Assembly: GCA_963514095.1 (NCBI GenBank)
Contig: OY741285.1
Span: 3,222,375-3,286,374 of the forward strand
DNA: 64,000 nt
Source of the DNA: Eutrigla gurnardus
Taxonomy: Eukaryota; Chordata; Actinopteri; Perciformes; Triglidae
Reading direction: 5' to 3'
Positions 39,901 through 52,825 of this stretch are shown piece by piece (position 1 is the first letter of the stretch; every line of letters starts with the position of its first letter). Under the pieces are notes generated by a model. It was not told where the DNA came from, made no database searches, and was given only the letters and a program-made list of their open reading frames with translations. The position numbers were made by a program, and so were the translations under genes.

Positions 39901-42900
39901 ATAGCTACCTAATAGTGAAACTAGGTGTTCAAAGGGTTGAATAATTGAGTGTATATTATGCTTACATGGTGAATAAAACTGTTTAATCAGACTACAAACA
40001 AATAATTGCTAATTAATACAAACGCAATACACAAATTAGTGATTTAGGGCCTCTATAGGCAGACATGGGGCCTGTTATTCCTTCCTTTCACTCTTTCTCT
40101 AAATGGGGATGTTGGTAGATTAAATAATCTTAATACCACACTGTCACTGTACTTACTTTGCTTAAGTCTTCAAGCTGGGCCCAACAGGACTCAGGACTCA
40201 AATGCATGTGGGCTTGACACTTTTTTCTTTTGTTTCATATTTGAAAGTTTCTGAACATCCCAAACCTTCACACACTTCTGTCAATGTCAGCCGCAAGGGC
40301 TCCCGTATTCAGCATTCACCTGACAGAACCAGGGAGCGTATTCTTATTCTAAACCTGCCAGTCCCACTCTACAACTGCAGCTAGCCTTAGCCCCCTCTGC
40401 TCAAGGTTGTCCTGCGTCCTGCCTGACAGAAATACAACACTCAGTAACTATTTCAAATGATATCTGGTCCCTGACAACACTTGAACAACTTTTGGTCTTT
40501 CTTCTGTGTTGTCTTTTATTCCCCCCTCTCTCTTTTGTACTTTGGGGCCGTAAATTGTTTTTCGCTGGGGCCACGGCTTCTCCTTGAGCTTGTCATTGGT
40601 TTTCCCATTAAAGGCGACTTATGATAAAGTTTGGTCTGTGGAGAGGGGTCGGCCAGCTCAAGCCTGCTAGTTTGTCTGTCTCTGATTGTGTGTGTGTGTG
40701 TGTGTGTCCGTCCTAGCAGAGCTGAGTGGGTCAGTACAGCACACTCTGTGTTTTGTGTGTGTCTGTTGTATTGTATGTGATTTCCCGGTGCATGTTTTTA
40801 TGTTGCTTGTGAGCCCCTAAGCTAAGACAATTTTCTATCATTATGTGTTTAACAATAATGTTTTTTTTAATCTTAATCTTTTGCATCTATTTCGTTTTCT
40901 GGGAGTTTTGATCTGTTTGGAGATCGATGTAACATTTTTTGTTGCCCTTGGCTCTGGAACTTCCTGTCTGAGGTGTAGAATCTGCGACATCTTTTAAATC
41001 CCCTTTCACTTAAAAAAACCAACAGTGTACAAAAGTACATTTTTTAATTCATTTTTAAATTAAACATTTAAAAATGTACAAAAATATTTTTTTGTACACT
41101 ATTACTGTTTTTTAGACACCCTCCCTACATTTAAGAGTAGGCTTGACACGCTTTTACTTAGGGCTGGCTCCAACTTGTCTTGGATCAGCCCTTAGTGAAG
41201 CTGCTATAGGTCTAGATTAAAACATATAGTTTATAGTTAGTTGTTAGTTGTCAGAATATTGCAGTCCAAAGTCAAGTCAAGGTATGGGCTTGTCAGTTGT
41301 AACAGTAAATGAAGACTACAGTTATAAGCTTGCTAAATAAAACATTTTTACTTTGTGCGAATCAAATGAGAGATGGCATGTTTTTGACCTTTGGAAAGAT
41401 TCAAGATTACTGATGGCGTATGCTAAGCTATGCTATGACATTGATATCCATCTGAACATCATAATACCAGTAATAAACTCAATAAGAATAATTTACCTTA
41501 CTTTTTTTGTGCTACTCCTATGACCATCACCTTTTTTCACCAATGTGTATTTCCCAGCTGTACGTGACTGTGCCGGCATTCTGGGTAGAATGGAGCCGCG
41601 TCGGCCAGGTGTTTAATGAAATCACTCAGGGTGCATTTCAGTACTTGTTTACACAGCCCTCTTTGACTTTCCCTGGGAACTTCCTCTCAGGGGAATCCCC
41701 GCTGCCATTTTAAGTGGTGCTTTATTTCTCTGAAGACTCGAGTGGACTTTAGTGCGATTGACCCTGCGATGGCTGAGAGAGAGAGGGGGGAGGGGGGGGG
41801 GGGGGGGGGGGGCAAGTACACGATAATGTCGAGACTCCAAATGCAGTCCTTACCCTTTTATGAGATAATTGGCTCCCCCATCACTCCTCCTACATAGGAG
41901 CAAGACACACTGACTTTGTTTAGCCTCATTGTCTCTCTGAAATACATTTTTGCCTCATTTTTTTTTGTAGTTATTTCTGTCCGTGGTAGTTTTGCCCCTT
42001 TTCATCGTCGCTTTGATGCTCTTTGTGTCTCTTTGCAGTTGTTTTAGCATCTGTAACGGTACGGCCACACCAAACGCCAATTTGCGACCGTGTTTATTCA
42101 CTTCATCCAAGCTGAAATAAACACTATTGCTGAAAGTCCCAGATCAATTAACGGATAATCAGATGGCATCCTATCTGAACAATATTGGGTATTATCTAAC
42201 AATAATTTTCAAAGTTGTCTGTTTGTCATCATACAGACAGACCTAACGAGGCCTGACTTCTGTCTTTTTTTCAATCATCATTATGTATCATCCTTTTTAG
42301 CCATTTATTGTAATTTCCAGAATTTTGGCATCAACTTGATACAGAAATATTGTCTCCCATGACATTCCTAGTTTAATCTTCAACAGAGCTTTAAAACAGC
42401 ACTCCGGTTCTCTTAAACAAGGGCAAGCTACGTCATTCTTCAAACTGAGAGTTGAAGACCTGTCACCATACAGTGCATACAAACATTGGCATTTTAAAAA
42501 AAAAGATTTTGGATGATTTCACCTGTTTGTTAAAGCGGGTTGGAAGTAGCCCGTTTTTTGTAGTTCCATTATTTAGCAGGTGCAAATGTGAGTGGGTGAT
42601 TGAGGGGGCACAGTTTCCTTGAATTTCCAGCTGTGAAACTTGAGGATTGCAAGTGAATGAGCACAAGGATAAGTGACTATTGCCAGCCACTTGACAATGA
42701 TCAACTGATCTACCGAAGCTGTTGATATGCAACAATCTTCAGATAAGTGTAGCCTAGAGACCTTCGTGCTGACAAAACTTTCCAACATGAAAGACTCTTC
42801 CGCTGCAATTGTTCCAAACTCACTCAGGGTTTGAGTCTTTTGACGGTTCTGGAATGCAGCATCCGATTTTTAAAAAGAGAGTGTGTGCATGTGTAGAGTA

Positions 42901-43060
42901 CAGCGTGTGTGTGTGTGCGTGTGTGTGTGTGTGTGTGTTACTTCATCCTCCTTGTTAGTTCAGTAGATTTGGCTCTGTGCACTCAGCTTGTCAGAATTGA
43001 GTTTTAATGAATTAGTTGTTATTGAAACAGCAGCTGAGGCTTATTGAGCAATGTCTTCAT
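36945..43060. other. Gene-poor stretch, no exon seen
   Basis: About 6 kb without a supported exon. It contains short (CA)n or (GT)n runs (about 37919-37942, 38386-38400, 40686-40707, 42903-42938), a poly-G run near 41787-41812, and the repeat fragment at 42215-42310. An open frame of 154 codons at 39390-39854 has no recognisable domain and is treated as chance. Confidence 0.5.
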
Positions 43061-43065
43061 ACGAC

Positions 43066-43555
43066 AGCAGGTCTGTTGTCCGGTCCCAGGAGTGGGTCAG
43101 GATTGTTGTCCGGGTCCAGGAGTGGGTCAGGATTGTTGTCCGGTCCAAGGAGTGGGTCAGGATTGTTGTCCGGTTCTAGGAGTGGGTCAGGATTGTTGTC
43201 CAGTCCAAGGAGTGGGTCAGGATTGTTGTCCGGTTCCAGGAGTGGGTCAGGATTGTTGTCCGGTCCAAGGAGTGGGTCAGCATTATTGTCTGGTCCCAGG
43301 AGTGGGTCAGGATTGTTGTCCGGTCCAAGGAGTGGGTCAGGATTGCTGTCCGGTTCTAGGAGTGGGTCAGGATTGTTGTCCAGTCCAAGGAGTGGGTCAG
43401 GATTGTTGTCCGGTTCCAGGAGTGGGTCAGGATTGTTGTCCGGTCCAAGGAGTGGGTCAGGATTATTGCCTGGTCCCAGGAGTGGGTCAGGATTGTTGTC
43501 AGGTTCCAGGAGTGGGTCAGGGTTGTTGTCCGGTCCCAGGAGTGTGTCAGGACTC
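43066..43555 (+). repeat. 30-bp minisatellite with 180-bp higher-order structure
   Basis: About 16 units of a 30-bp motif such as GGTCCAAGGAGTGGGTCAGG plus ATTGTTGTCC. The block 43141-43320 is repeated almost exactly as 43321-43500, so six units form a 180-bp higher-order repeat. Because 30 is divisible by three, several frames stay open (for example 204 codons on the minus strand, repeating NNPDPLLGPD). There are no flanking splice sites or domains to suggest a gene. Confidence 0.92.
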
Positions 43556-43766
43556 ACATCCTCTTGTTGTGGTGGCTGAAGGGGAAATGTTAGACCACGT
43601 TTCATGGTGATTTCGCTGAGGTTGTCTATAGGGTGTAATGTTTTTGCAAAGAATAAAACCATTTTCAGCATTTGTTTTTATAGAGATTATTCTTGTCTCA
43701 CTCACTTTCTAATAGACCTTCTCTTAACCAATCCCGACCTTTCTTTGTGAGGTCTGTCAGTCAGTC

Positions 43767-43768
<2 letters not shown>

Positions 43769-43833
<65 letters not shown>

Positions 43834-43851
43834 CACACACACACACACACA
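43769..43851. repeat. (CA)n microsatellite
   Basis: About 41 CA units with a single GC interruption. Confidence 0.97.
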
Positions 43852-44719
43852 GAGGTCATTTTGGTGAGGTGGGAGTCCTTTCTTATCCATCCTCCTGGGT
43901 TATTGATAAACACTTATTGTGCAGCCGGCCATTGTGAATTGTGGGTAAGTCCTGGCGGAACCTTCTGGTGGCAACATCATTTTTCTTGATGACAGCTCAC
44001 AGACGCTGTCCTGTTCTCTGCTTCTCCTTTTCTTCCTTTAAAAAAAAAAAAAACATGTTTAAGCGCCTATTCTTAAAGGAGCACGCCTGAATGGAAGAAG
44101 ATGCTGCACAGATGACAAACAAACCAATACAAATGTCGCAGCCTTTTGTTTGTATGCGTGGCATTTTTCCCTCTCAATTCTATTTCCATTAATCAGCATT
44201 AGCTAAATCTTTGATTTGTTCTGAATGACGGCAGATGAATTGTTCATTTCTGCTTCAGACACCATTGAGACCAGGTTTCTCTCACTGTGAACCACGAGCA
44301 CGGCTAGAATCTCAATCTACCATTGTGAAGAGGGTCACATTTGAGCACAGACTTAATTTTCTGACTCAGTGCTCTAGGTTCCAGTGGTGGTGTGGAAGGG
44401 GCTGGTGTAGTATGTGTATATATATGTGTGTATATATATGAGTCTACATTTATGTAAGGGAAATTCTGAATACAGTGAATATAAGGCTTTCAGTCACTCT
44501 GTATTGCTTTCAAATATTTGTTCCCCTCTCATATTAATATATCTTTAAATTCACATGAAACTGTTCATCTGAATGATACGTATATTAAATGTAATTTATT
44601 TATAAACCAATAGCTTATGTGTCTCACCTAGATTTTAGCTCATGTTCAAAAAGTGATCTCCAGTGGTTGAAAGTCACTCACATACAGTACTAAATATACA
44701 TTTTGAGGTGTTTCCTTTT

Positions 44720-45185
44720 TGTGTTGAGTAGATCTAGACTCAAATGTGGAACTCGGACAGAGAGGTCTGCAAAAGTTCACAGGCAGCTTTATTTGAGAAA
44801 TGTGTGGTGAGAGTTGATCCTGGGATTGCAGTGAAGCAGGGCAGCTGAGCTGTCGGCTGGAAAGCAGACTGACGAGGCGGGCGGAGAATGGACTGGGGAA
44901 CGGGGTGAAAAAAATAAGAGATTACACAGAGTTCAGGCAAACACGAGGATCTGACCACGGCATTAGCATCACGTTGGCAAACTCAACAGGTCGGGTAGAT
45001 TATATACACTACATGAGCCTGATGAGTGGATGGGTCACGAGTGTAAAGGTGGATTGGCAGCAGGGTTGAGATGGAGTGCGTTGCCCAGACAAACCCAGAC
45101 AGATATATAGAGAGAGCAAACAGGATCAAACAAGAAACGCAAGGGAAAACTGGAAGACTGGTGCAGATCTCTGCCCGGTACAATC
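44720..45185. other. Possible transposon-derived segment
   Basis: The segment reads like the antisense of a transposon UTR (GGCAGCTTTATTTGAGAAAT, GATATATAGAGAGAGCAAAC). It lacks open frames and no terminal repeats were found. The assignment is tentative. Confidence 0.2.
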
Positions 45186-45330
45186 ACTGTTGTATCATGT
45201 GATTGAATGAATGCTATGAGAGTTGGCTAACCCCCTGTCTGCACACTTATACTAAACATAGAAAACAAAATTAAACTTGCATAACAGCAGCTGAGTGACC
45301 TTTAGTTACTCAGGGAGGGAGGGGAGGCGG

Positions 45331-45373
45331 ACAAACACAGGACTTTTGTCCAGGAGACCGCTGTTAGTGTCCT
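45331..45373 (+). repeat. Short dispersed repeat, second copy
   Basis: ACAAACACAGGACTTTTGTC then GCTGTTAGTGTCC matches the segment at 36368-36410. Confidence 0.55.
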
Positions 45374-45509
45374 GTACGAAACTGAAAGGAAACATCATTT
45401 GATAATATCATCTGTTTGTCACTTGCAATTCATGTAAAGTTTAATCTTCATTTTGGATGCAAATATTGTGCTTTTTACTTCCATTATCAATCACCACCTA
45501 TCATTTTAA

Positions 45510-45605
45510 GGGTATTCTGGGTATCCACCTGGACAGGTCGCTAGATAAACAACAGTTTACACTCACATTCACACCTATGGGACATTTAGAGTCATCAATA
45601 AGCCC
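45510..45605 (-). mobile_element. Fragment of the tRNA-derived SINE body
   Basis: CACCTGGACAGGTCGC, CACTCACATTCACACCTATG and ACATTTAGAGTCATCAATAA match the body of the SINE at 52446-52825, in the same orientation. Head and tail are missing. Confidence 0.7.
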
Positions 45606-45619
45606 ATCTTTGCAGATAA

Positions 45620-47685
45620 AAATAATTAAAAGATTATGTAAACTTCCCAGCAGTATTTAATGTAAGAATGCGAAAATAACTTCAAGTTAAGGTTTTGTTG
45701 AACTCTTTGTTGAACTAAAAGCTGTGAACACAGGAGTTTATTTTGAAAGTCCATGCAACAAGTATGTATTTAGAGCTGTTTCATCACCAGCGGCCCCAGG
45801 AACTCAATGGTACTCAGTATAAAATACACATTAAAAGAAAAAGCATGAGTCACCCCAACCAATATGTTCTCAAGCATGCACCCATAACCGTCCACCCAAA
45901 ATATGATGCAGCGTGCTGCAGAATGAGGGATTTTAAAACCCAAACAGATGAGAGCAGTCATACGTCAAATGAGTGTTGATGACCCGAAGTCACATTTTTT
46001 CACCAAATAAGCATCTTCTTTTATGATCAGAGGAAATGAAACCAGTTCCATGATGAATGAGTCACGGCGAAGCAGCTGCAGGAGGATTCTCCAGACGGCT
46101 GAGACCAGAGCGAGGGCATGGTGATGTGCTCGGCATCGTCTGCTGTGTGTGTTAGAAACAGAACTCTTGGGTTGGTGTCAGACAATCGTCATTATTATGG
46201 TTGCTCATAGAAAACAAAAGGCAAAAAAATCCATCAACATAAAATTGTGGGGTTTTGGCAATGTGGATCTTTTAGTGGATCATCTTGAGAAGTGCCTCTA
46301 GTTTGTATCATCCAGTGTGGGACTTAAACTGGTCAATGTTTGCATATGTTTTACAAATGTCAAGCTTATCATACTAGAAATTGTGCATTATGATCATTAT
46401 TTATCTTGTGATGATTAGAATGACTGCCTGAGACGTTCAGGAGGGGTTTATGATCGGGGTTTCACAGAGCCGCCTGGACATAGGTGCTCTGCTGTCGGAC
46501 GCTCCCATGAATCACCTTAGTCAGGACCCCTCCTTAAGGGGGAGTGCCGGCCTTGAGCAAGGCACCGGGGACCCATTTAACGGTGACACACGGCACATTT
46601 GATCACAGAGGTCAGCTCCACACTTGTTACCGGCCGCTTCGTCCCCCGTAATGGACACTGGAGCATTGGCGGGGTGGGCGGATGGGAGGGCTTTGGGGGG
46701 GGGGGGATGGAGATTTGTGCCGCCCTGCAAAGTCTCGACAGTTTTCTGAGCCGCGTTCCAATGGGAATGCCCGAGCTGTCTGCGATGTGATTGGACAATG
46801 ACCTTGAAGGGGTTGTTGGCGTTTTGGGGTGGAAAGTGAGATTAATACAGAGCTGTTAATGTTTGTGCCTTCCATAGATCTCTTTCTCTGCCTCCCTTTC
46901 ATTTCGCTCGTGTTTGCCTCCCTCTATTTTTTCTCTCTCTGTTTCGCTGATTGATGGCAGAGCCTGGAAGTCCAGTCCGCTCAAAATCACTTTACCTCAC
47001 CTTCTGCAAACTTCCAGCCAACCCGCTCACAGCTGGAAAAACCTGCAGAACACAAAGCAGACCTGGCTCAGTTAGTGGTCTTCAAGTTGAGCACTTCAGA
47101 GTTTCCTCGCGTTGAGCCAGTTAACTAACTCGCCTAATGAACCTCACAGATCAGCTTTGGTTGGCCAAGGCTTGTGCGGTGATTTATGATTGGCCAGTGA
47201 GAGATCCAGCAGCGATCCATCATGGTTGAAGATGGCGATCATTGAGATGAATGGATCTGCTCCGGATTCACTCATTATCTCGGCTGCAGGATTTATGCCC
47301 GACCCTTCATCTTCAATTACACCAGCACTTCCACACTATCAACATTTGCATGGGCCGTGATGAATAATCATCAGTGGAGGGATTTCTAATTGCTCTTCTC
47401 AGAGTTTATTGAAGATTGTTGATGAGAGGAAGTTTTCATGGGGGCATACTGACATCAAGTTGTTCTTTGGAGCGTATGTTTTTCTTTATGAATATGCATG
47501 CTCTGGTGGTTGCAGATTTATCGGCTGCTGTCGAGCTCAGATTTGAGGACGCACTCTAGCCAGAGTGCATTTGTTAACCAGATAGTCTTGACTTCTAACT
47601 GGTGTCGTCACAGCCGAAGCTGAAGAAATACCTGACAAATGGACATCCATTATGGGATAACTGCGTTGAGTGGAAACCAGGCAGC
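45620..47685. other. Intergenic sequence, no gene seen
   Basis: No supported exon. The part at about 47100-47420 has no visible repeats and is a mixed, complex sequence with homeodomain-like TAAT words, so it is a candidate conserved noncoding element. Confidence 0.4.
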
Positions 47686-47689
47686 AACC

Positions 47690-47756
47690 TCCGTTTCTGA
47701 AAAGTGAAGCCAATCCGGAAGTGCCCGAAACCTGCTGGCCATCAGGGGGCGACCCA
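47690..47756 (-). repeat. Dispersed repeat 'R', short minus copy
   Basis: CTCCGTTTCTGAAAAGTGAA then TGCTGGCCATCAGGGGGCGA. The CTCF-like motif lies at 47740-47753. Confidence 0.75.
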
Positions 47757-47869
47757 TACACACACATTATTCAGAGTCTTCCGACAACAGTTAGGTGTGT
47801 GCAGACCAATCGAAACCTATTCTGCCTTTTCTGATCCTATAAACTGTTATCCCGTCCTATCAGATGCAT

Positions 47870-48058
47870 AAACCATAAGTGAAGCCAATGCTGAAGTGCC
47901 TTAAACTTACACTCTCTCTACTGGCCATCAGGGGGTGACTCCTAGGGTTGAAAAAAGATGTCAGACTGTATGGAAGTCAATGAGAAAAACGACTTATTAT
48001 CCCAGTAAAGATGAGTTTATGGTGTCAGTCTCTAGGTCCAAGTCTTCTTCAATGCTGC
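47870..48058 (-). repeat. Dispersed repeat 'R', minus copy
   Basis: AAGTGAAGCCAATGCTGAAG, CTACTGGCCATCAGGGGGTG, GTATGGAAGTCAATGAGAAA and GATGAGTTTATGGTGTCAGT run in reverse family order. It is separated from the previous copy by about 110 bp. Confidence 0.75.
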
Positions 48059-49293
48059 CTTCTCACTATCTTTTATCAATTCCCTTTAAAGTTAATCTCA
48101 TAACTCATAACTTGTCCATTTCTCTCTGTTTTCAGCCATGAATTGGTGAGGTTTATATCTAATTGCACACATATATACAATAACTAGTAATATTGGCTAT
48201 TCTGCCCGGGTTGCAAATAGTATATTGTTGACTTCTGGCACCTGGGTGCAAATAACATCTGCGATATGTACTTTCATGATGACAGCTGCTGTTTTGGGAA
48301 GTTTTGAAGAGGAGGAGAACCCAGGTGAGACGGAGACTGCAGCCTCGGGAGGATCCTGATGTTTATTTCGTCAACAAAGGCAGGTGGAACAAAGCAGAAG
48401 GCTTGTCCAAAACAATAGACAAATAAAGGAGGACTGAATAAATAGAAACTTCCAATCCGGTAAAAGAAGTGCATTAAAAAAAAAAGAACAATTTGAAAGG
48501 TGATTTCAGGGGTTTGAGCATTAGTGACAAACCCAAAGTGATCAGTGACACTTGGATGTATGAAAGGATTTTCCAGGCATGGTTTTAAATACATTTATTT
48601 CTTCTCTTGCCCTGTGATCACAGAACACACATCTGCCTCATGTGCAGCTGTTCCATCTACTTAAGTGTCTGCTGAATTACTTCCCCATAACAGTCAAAAT
48701 GTCTCATTTGTTACGGCATTAACAGCAGGAAAGTTGACTGTATCTCACGACTAAATAGGATATTACTGCTGTGCATCACCAAAGTAACCAGATAAATGTC
48801 CCTTTAGCTTAAACATATTTTATTAATACAAACTTGGCATTCAGTAGACTAACTAAGTAACTATTATTTGGATTTACTGATGAAATTAAAAAATTGGTAT
48901 TTGGCTTCTTGCAATGAATTTTGAACGCTTCCAGTTGTGTCCATTGTAGTGGTGGCTGAGTTTGAGGCAGCACTGGCAGTGTCTCTGTGATGAAGGTGAG
49001 TGTTTTTCTTCCTCAACACAAGCCACATGTCTGCCTGTCTTCTTATTGATTTTCACTGTTTTATCCAAGGACACAGCATATGTACAGTACGAGACCTTGA
49101 CGAGTCCTGGCCTGCTCCAGTTTACACTCGGTCCGTAGGTGATTGCTTGGACTGACTCACTGTTTACCTGTGTGTACGTTTGTGTGTGCAAGCCTTTTGC
49201 TGTTTGCTTGTACATGTCTGCCCAGCAATCTTTAAATATATTTCTACAATTTGGTACGCATATATCTGTGTTTGTGCACGTGTGAGTGTCTGG

Positions 49294-49448
<155 letters not shown>

Positions 49449-49609
49449 ATCTCCTGCCACTGCTGTCACTTCTGTAATCCTCAGAATGGCCGGCCAGCCG
49501 AGGAAGAAGAAAAAGAAAAAACAGAGGGAGGGAAGCAGCGTGTCAGGCCAAAGAGTGAAAGGTGCTATTAATCATATAAACTTGTCAGAAAATGAGCAAC
49601 ACAGTGATG

Positions 49610-49611
<2 letters not shown>

Positions 49612-49685
<74 letters not shown>
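49612..49685. repeat. (CA)n microsatellite
   Basis: About 37 CA units with one CCC interruption. Confidence 0.97.
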
Positions 49686-49686
<1 letters not shown>

Positions 49687-50299
49687 TTTAACAATTCATT
49701 TCTGTCCACGTAGAAAAGAACGATACAAGGACACACGTTTTAAATAGAATACAGGGGACAACATCATGTTCTAGTGATAATAATTAAATAATCAATTAAA
49801 AAGTATTTTGGAAATCTTCCCAATCAGGTTATTTTGTTTGGAAAGCATGTGTTGTCCGTCTGAAATGTCTGTGAAATTAATTGAAAGAAATCCAACGGAG
49901 GCGTTTTGCGCTGTAAAAGAAAAATATCCAGCCGGTGCTTTCGGGGAACAAGTCCTCACTAAAAGCTGCTTCTCATCATGGAAAAATGTGGTGCCGGAAT
50001 ACATGAATGACAACATTGCACCAAATTATCTGTGTGGTTGTGTTCCATTTTTGTCAAGGAAGCCCAATTAGTTTCCTCCTTAATAGAACCTTTGTCCACT
50101 CTATCGAGAGTAGAGAATGTCTAGAGGTTTAGCATAAAGATGCAATACGTAAACTAATAGGACCCCAAATTTGGGGTCATTCATGTCTGACAACACAACA
50201 GTTTTAAATGCCCCTAATTCAATCACTTTGGCAGACTTTGTCATAATATCTCTTCTATAACTACCTCTGCCTGTTCTCTCAACATTATTCCAACTAAAC

Positions 50300-51140
50300 T
50301 CTTTAAAGAACTTATTGGCAGTGTTGGCCCCACAATTCTTCCAATATCATTAGCTCCCTGGAAACTAGCCACGTGCCCAAATATTGGAAAGGCAGTGGCT
50401 CAGCCACTTAAAAATAGCTAGAGAAACTAAATAACAGCTAGATCCTGTACCCATTTCCAAACTCTCATTTATTTATTTATTTTCTTTCTTTTTTGTGGTC
50501 CCATCTAAGCTGAAAGAGAGGCTGGCTTCAGCCCTCTTCCCTTTGACACAATGGATCATTCTATTCTCAACGGGTTAAGTGGGTCCATTCTGGTTCTGCC
50601 TCAAACAGGGCAGGGCAGTTTTTTCATATTTATTCAACAGATAGTTCAGTGTTTCTAATAGCAATGTATCCCCTCCCTCTTCCCCCATGTCCCTGGTGTC
50701 CCCCAAGGTTCCATACTTGGCCCAATCTTCTTCTTACAGCATTTCTTTTCACTAATATGTGGATGATATACAGATCTACCTTTCCAATGAGCCAAATAAC
50801 TATCTGACTTCAAGACATTGTTGCAGACCTTCCTCAGCTCAATGACAATAATATTTAAGTCTTTCTCCTCATCTTGGCTCATTAGCCTCCCCTGTTAAAA
50901 CACATGCAATAACTGTTGTTGGAGTTTTATTATTTTATTCAGGATTGAAGTTTGACAAACAAATCAATCTCCAAACTCAAGATCAGTTCTCTGTACTTCT
51001 GGAGAAAATCATCCATGCCTTCATATCCTCCCGCCTTGATTATTGCAACTCGTTATATTTTGCTGTCACCCGGTCCTGTTTACTCGGTTCCATTTTTGTG
51101 CTGTCTATCATGCACACTGAAGTGTACAGGGAGAAGAAAG
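50300..51140 (+). mobile_element. Decayed L2-type LINE, reverse transcriptase remnant
   Basis: Conceptual translation shows fragments of a LINE reverse transcriptase: GVPQGSILGPIF at 50695-50730, YVDDIQIYLSN starting at 50756 (the usual box is YADD), and HAFISSRLDYCNS near 51010-51050. These are typical of L2/CR1-related elements. The first two blocks are in different frames and stops lie between them, so the copy is dead. The 3' end may extend to CAATAAAGCTGGAGTGAACT near 51620. Confidence 0.8.
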
Positions 51141-52445
51141 CTGTGAGACGTCTCCTTAGAATTGTGAGGGAAGCTGCTCTGCATGTTTCAGTTTCATACG
51201 ACACCTCATACAGTCGACTACTAACACAGTGTTCATGCAGTATATAGCACAGTGCTACAAGAGTAAAAGTACTAAGACAATTAATCAGTCTTTTTATTTT
51301 GCATTCAACCTGCAGGGTTTTCAGATTTCTCCATGCTGTCCAGACAAAGATAATAATTATCACCACATGTTCTGATATTTATTAATAGTTTGTTTTAAAT
51401 ATGTTTCTATATGAATGGATGTTGTTGTATTGGCATATATTTGACTCCATCAATTTAACACTTTACCGGAGATTCACTCAAAGTAGCTGTCGTGTGTTTT
51501 TTCCACACTTTAAGAGAACAGAACTGGTAGGATCTTCATTTCAATGAGTCTAATTTGTATTTTTTGGTTTGTGGACTGCTCTGTGTTTTCTGGCTGCAAA
51601 CCTAATTTTCCCCAGTGGGACAATAAAGCTGGAGTGAACTGAAGGGGGTCAAATCGGATCTCTTAGGGCAGGGGTCAGGGGTCAGGGGCTGCACTGGTGA
51701 TACCAGTCAAATAAAGAGACACACTGTTAACATTTAAGGTGCCGAGTTGCTGTAGTCCTTCTCCATTGAACCTGGTCCGGGTCACTCAATGTTAATCAAA
51801 GCCTGGGATCTGATGATCTGATGCTAACACAATGCAGCAGGACTGTCGGATGGCGTGGTTGTCACTATGTCACTATTCAGAAGCACCACCACCTCACAAT
51901 ACGCATTCACATACATAGATGCTTGCTGCATGCATATACAACCCCCCCCCCCCCCCCCCAGCAGGTCACGGTCTGTTATGTAAGGTTAAGCAGGCATCAG
52001 TACTCTGTCTTCCCGTAGCCTCCTCTGAAGGCCTGTGGAGCAACTCATCTGCATAGTATGAATATGAATGACTGGGACTGTATGCCGAGAGCTATTAGAA
52101 CCAAGGCCAGCCGTGTGAAATCAGCATAGAAAGAGCAGTGATAGGAAGAGTGACCTAGGTCACCAGCTGTGGAAATGGCTTTGGAGCGATGAGTTATGCA
52201 TACAGGTGTTGTCCAGTGTTTGAACCTAATACTTATGTGGCAGGATTCGATTCCATAGTATCCCCCTCACATTACCTGATGTTCAGGTTCCCAAGTTCAC
52301 ACAAACGAGGTCTACTCGGTGAGATCGCATGAGATACAGATTGATTGACATTACCAATACAACACCACCATAAAAACTCTGATTAGCTCCACATTTCAAA
52401 GACCAGCCAACAGGCCTGTACAACAACTACATAATAGGCAACAAT

Positions 52446-52825
52446 ATCCATCCATCCATTTTCTACCGCTTATCCTGTATTTTAGGGTCACGGGGGGGCT
52501 GGAGCCGATCCCAGCTGTCATTGGGCGAAGGCAGGGTACACCCTGGACAGGACGCCAGTCTATCACAGGGCCAACATGTAGAGACAAACAACCATTCACA
52601 CTCACATTCACACCTATGGGCAATTTAGAGTCACCAATTAACCTATCCCCATCCTGCATGTCTTTGGACTGTGGGAGGAAGCCGGAGAACCCGGAGAGAA
52701 CCCACGCTTACACGGGGAGAACATGCAAACTCCACACAGAAGGAACCCGGGCCGACCCGGGAATCGAACCCAGGACCCTCTTGCTGTGAGGCGAGAGTGC
52801 TACCCACTACACCACCGTGCAGCCC
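52446..52825 (-). mobile_element. tRNA-derived SINE, near full length
   Basis: On the minus strand it starts GGGCTGCACGG, with Pol III A box TGGTGTAGTGGG (52814-52803) and B box GGGTTCGATTCCC (52771-52759). A long conserved body follows (GTGGAGTTTGCATGTTCTCC, GACTGTGGGAGG reversed), and it ends in a (TGGA)n tail at 52446-52465. The head is clearly tRNA-like; the body is one of the common teleost SINE consensus sequences, whose exact family name I cannot confirm. It is not a functional tRNA because the acceptor and anticodon arms do not close. Confidence 0.85.

Noticed and set aside
43066..43555. CRISPR-like repeat array
   Set aside because: There are no unique spacers between repeats and the context is vertebrate; it is a plain minisatellite.
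43057..43671. Open frames of about 190-204 codons on both strands encoding PDPLLGPDNN or SGSGLLSGP repeats
   Set aside because: They are by-products of a 30-bp minisatellite. Several frames are open at once, and there is no domain, splice context or codon bias.
46521..46902. Overlapping minus-strand Pro-rich open frames
   Set aside because: They arise from a G-rich run and disagree in frame; no family match.
49808..50071. 87-codon plus-strand open frame (EKYPAGAFGEQ region)
   Set aside because: The opposite strand is also open and no domain is seen. More likely noncoding, perhaps conserved, DNA than an exon.
52759..52825. tRNA gene on the minus strand
   Set aside because: A and B boxes are present, but a long SINE body and (TGGA)n tail follow, and I could not close the acceptor and anticodon stems. 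It is a SINE head.
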